Both the position numbers and the translations under genes were made by a program. From JAWLCG01 sp041687295 (lineage in GTDB: Bacteria > Planctomycetota > Phycisphaerae > SM23-33 > FEN-1343), in assembly GCA_041687295.1 (NCBI GenBank), contig JAWLCG010000087.1, forward strand, positions 1 to 14,917: a stretch of 14,917 nucleotides of DNA, written 5' to 3'. The notes under the pieces are model-generated. The model made no database searches, was not told the origin of the DNA, and saw only the letters and a list, made by a program, of their open reading frames with translations. Positions 13,405 to 14,917 of the stretch are shown here, in pieces. Within the stretch, counting starts at the first letter, position 1, and the number at the start of each line of letters is the position of its first letter.

Positions 13405-14715
13405 ATGGATAAACTGGTACGTACCGATCTGGCCGTCGACACCGAACGGGCCCTGCTGGTCTGCGTCGAGCTGCCCGGCAGCCGGCTGGACCCCCACGAT
13501 CCGCTCAAGGAGCTGCGCAGCCTGGCTAAGACGGCCGGCGCCGAGGTGGTCGACGAGATGCTCGCCCGCCGAAAGAAGATCGACGCCTCGCACTACGTCG
13601 GCTCGGGCAAGGCCCAGGAGATCGCCGAGCGGGCCGAGGCCAACGACGCCAACGTCGTCATCTTCAATAACGACCTGAGCCCCGCGCAGATCCGCGACCT
13701 CGAAGAGGTCATCCGCCGCAAGGTCGTCGACCGCAGCGAGCTGATCCTCGACATCTTCGCCAACCGCGCCCAGACCCACGAGGCCCGCCTGCAGGTGGAG
13801 CTGGCCCAGCTGGAGTACACCTACCCCCGGCTGCGGAACATGTGGAGCCACCTCGAGCGGATCGCCGGCGGGGCGGCGGCGATGGGCGGCATCGGCACGC
13901 GCGGACCTGGCGAAAAACAGATCGAGATCGACCGCCGACTCGTCCAGAAACGCGTGACCGACCTGAAGCGCAAGCTCGCCGAGATCGACGTCCGCCGCGT
14001 CCGCACCGTCCGCAGCCGACAGAGCGAGTTCCGCGTCTGCCTGGTCGGCTACACCAACGCCGGCAAGAGCACGCTGATGAACCTGCTCACCGGCGCCGGC
14101 GTGCTGGCCGAGGACAAGCTCTTCGCCACGCTGGACACCAAGACCCGCCGCTGGACCCTCGGCGAGGGCGAGGCGGCCCTGCTGAGCGACACGGTCGGCT
14201 TCGTCCGCGACCTGCCCCACCACCTCGTCGCCAGCTTCCGCGCGACGCTGGAGGAGGCCATCCACGCCGACCTGCTGCTGCACGTCGCCGACGCCAGCCA
14301 CGACAACGTCCTGACCCAGGTCGAGAGTGTCCACGAGGTCCTCGCCGAGCTGGGCTGCGAGAAGAACGACACGCTGCTGCTGCTCAACAAGGTCGATCGG
14401 CTGCGCGACCCGACGATCCTGACGGCCCTGCAGGCCCGTTACGGCGACGCCCTGGCCGTGTCGGCCTCGACCGGCGCCGGGGTTGAGCACCTCGTCGAGG
14501 CCGTGCTTCATCGCGTCCGGGGCCGGCAGGTCCGCCTGACGCTCGAGGCCGACGCCCGCAATGGCCGGCTGATGCAGTTCCTGGCCCAGCACGCCATCGT
14601 CGAGCAGCAGCAGTGGCTCGACAGCACGCTGCGGATGGACGCCCTGATGGGCGCCGCCTACGTCCCGCAGCTCGCCCAGTTCGGCGACGACGTCCGCGTC
14701 CTCGACCGCCGCTGA
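13405..14715 (+). CDS. hflX: GTPase HflX
   Basis: 436 residues, a full-length HflX. HflX is a ribosome-associated GTPase that binds the 50S subunit and splits stalled or heat-damaged 70S ribosomes. The N-terminal HflX domain (1-about 205) contains HYVGSGKAQEI (63-73), IFNNDLSPAQ (86-95) and the loop GTRGPGEKQIEIDRR (164-178), followed by a coiled helix. The G domain has G1 GYTNAGKST (215-223), G3 DTVGF (262-266), with Phe where typical GTPases have a catalytic Gln as in other HflX proteins, G4 NKVD (328-331) and G5 SAST (353-356). The C-terminal domain (about 372-436) closes it. ATG 13405 follows AGGAGG (13385-13390) by 14 bases, which is long; no other start fits the family. Not in an operon here. 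It is a housekeeping gene without an evident link to the acyltransferase cluster. Confidence 0.97.
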   Translation: MDKLVRTDLAVDTERALLVCVELPGSRLDPHDPLKELRSLAKTAGAEVVDEMLARRKKIDASHYVGSGKAQEIAERAEANDANVVIFNNDLSPAQIRDLEEVIRRKVVDRSELILDIFANRAQTHEARLQVELAQLEYTYPRLRNMWSHLERIAGGAAAMGGIGTRGPGEKQIEIDRRLVQKRVTDLKRKLAEIDVRRVRTVRSRQSEFRVCLVGYTNAGKSTLMNLLTGAGVLAEDKLFATLDTKTRRWTLGEGEAALLSDTVGFVRDLPHHLVASFRATLEEAIHADLLLHVADASHDNVLTQVESVHEVLAELGCEKNDTLLLLNKVDRLRDPTILTALQARYGDALAVSASTGAGVEHLVEAVLHRVRGRQVRLTLEADARNGRLMQFLAQHAIVEQQQWLDSTLRMDALMGAAYVPQLAQFGDDVRVLDRR

Positions 14716-14754
14716 TCGACCGAAGAGATGGCGCCCCAGGGTCCGCAAGCCCGG

Positions 14755-14832
14755 CTCGGACCAAGCCCACGGAATGCCTTCCGTGGGCATCTCGGCCGGG
14801 CCTTCCATTCTGAGGCACAACGCACCCACACG
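14755..14832 (-). repeat. Dispersed palindromic repeat, copy 2
   Basis: Reverse-oriented relative of 11071-11140. The palindrome is GCCCACGGAA (14765-14774), loop TGCC, TTCCGTGGGC (14779-14788). On the minus strand it is followed, as in copy 1, by TTGG on one side and TGCGTTGTGCC (14811-14825 region) on the other. It lies 50 bases after the hflX stop. No T-run, so it is not a standard terminator. Confidence 0.7.
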
Positions 14833-14875
14833 TCCGACAGGCAAATGGTCTCATCGGTTGGGGCTGGCTCTCATC

Positions 14876-14888
14876 CTGTAGGGCGGGC
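14876..14888 (+). repeat. Short GC-rich repeat, copy 2
   Basis: The same 13-mer CTGTAGGGCGGGC as at 10967-10979 and in the same orientation, followed to the window end by almost pure G/C. It may be the beginning of a longer element cut by the window edge. Confidence 0.45.
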
Positions 14889-14917
14889 GCCGGACCGCGG
14901 GGGCGAGGCGCCCCCCC

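Noticed and set aside
1..14917. CRISPR array, tRNA or rRNA genes, insertion sequence with transposase
   Set aside because: No regularly spaced repeats, no tRNA-like TTCGA arm with cloverleaf, no rRNA signature and no transposase motif seen on either strand.

Overview
The window is GC-rich (about two thirds G+C by eye) and carries ten supportable protein genes and no tRNA or rRNA gene that I can see. Two surface proteins end in PEP-CTERM sorting tails, one of them behind dockerin-like repeats. Together with VanZ-type proteins, a PglC-size sugar-phosphate transferase and a DUF4174 protein, this suggests a Gram-negative bacterium of the Planctomycetota (possibly Phycisphaerae-like). The phylum is an inference from gene content, not a marker-gene result.

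Layout. 186-1526 (-): a membrane protein with three VanZ-like modules. 1527-2093: a 567-base divergent regulatory region with a good forward promoter. 2094-6191 (+): the most interesting part, a four-gene unit of a PilZ (c-di-GMP receptor) protein, an N-acyl amino acid synthase-like (FeeM/GNAT) protein, a PaaK/LuxE-like adenylate-forming enzyme and a second, diverged FeeM-like protein. A perfect 15-bp hairpin closes it at 6222-6256. 6289-7335 (-): a PEP-CTERM protein. 7736-8401 (-): a polyprenyl-phosphate sugar transferase. 8402-9859: about 1.46 kb without a convincing gene, containing an unusually AT-rich, hairpin-rich stretch near 9181-9545. 9860-10972 (+): class I mannose-6-phosphate isomerase. 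11187-12458 (-): a lectin-like, dockerin and PEP-CTERM protein with a recognisable promoter. 12758-13180 (-): DUF4174 protein. 13405-14715 (+): the GTPase HflX, divergent from the DUF4174 gene.

How the genes may work together. Mannose-6-phosphate isomerase supplies hexose phosphates for nucleotide sugars, the sugar transferase starts a polyprenyl-linked glycan, and PEP-CTERM proteins are exported and processed by an exosortase, which is not in this window. Long-chain N-acyl amino acid synthases are known to be associated with PEP-CTERM/exosortase loci in Gram-negative bacteria. The PilZ-FeeM-ligase-FeeM unit therefore looks like a c-di-GMP-linked pathway making or transferring an acylated small molecule for envelope or matrix biology. 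Its product cannot be read from sequence.

Two copies of a dispersed palindromic repeat lie downstream of manA and hflX in opposite orientation. Their stems differ by a compensatory base-pair swap, which suggests selection on the hairpin.
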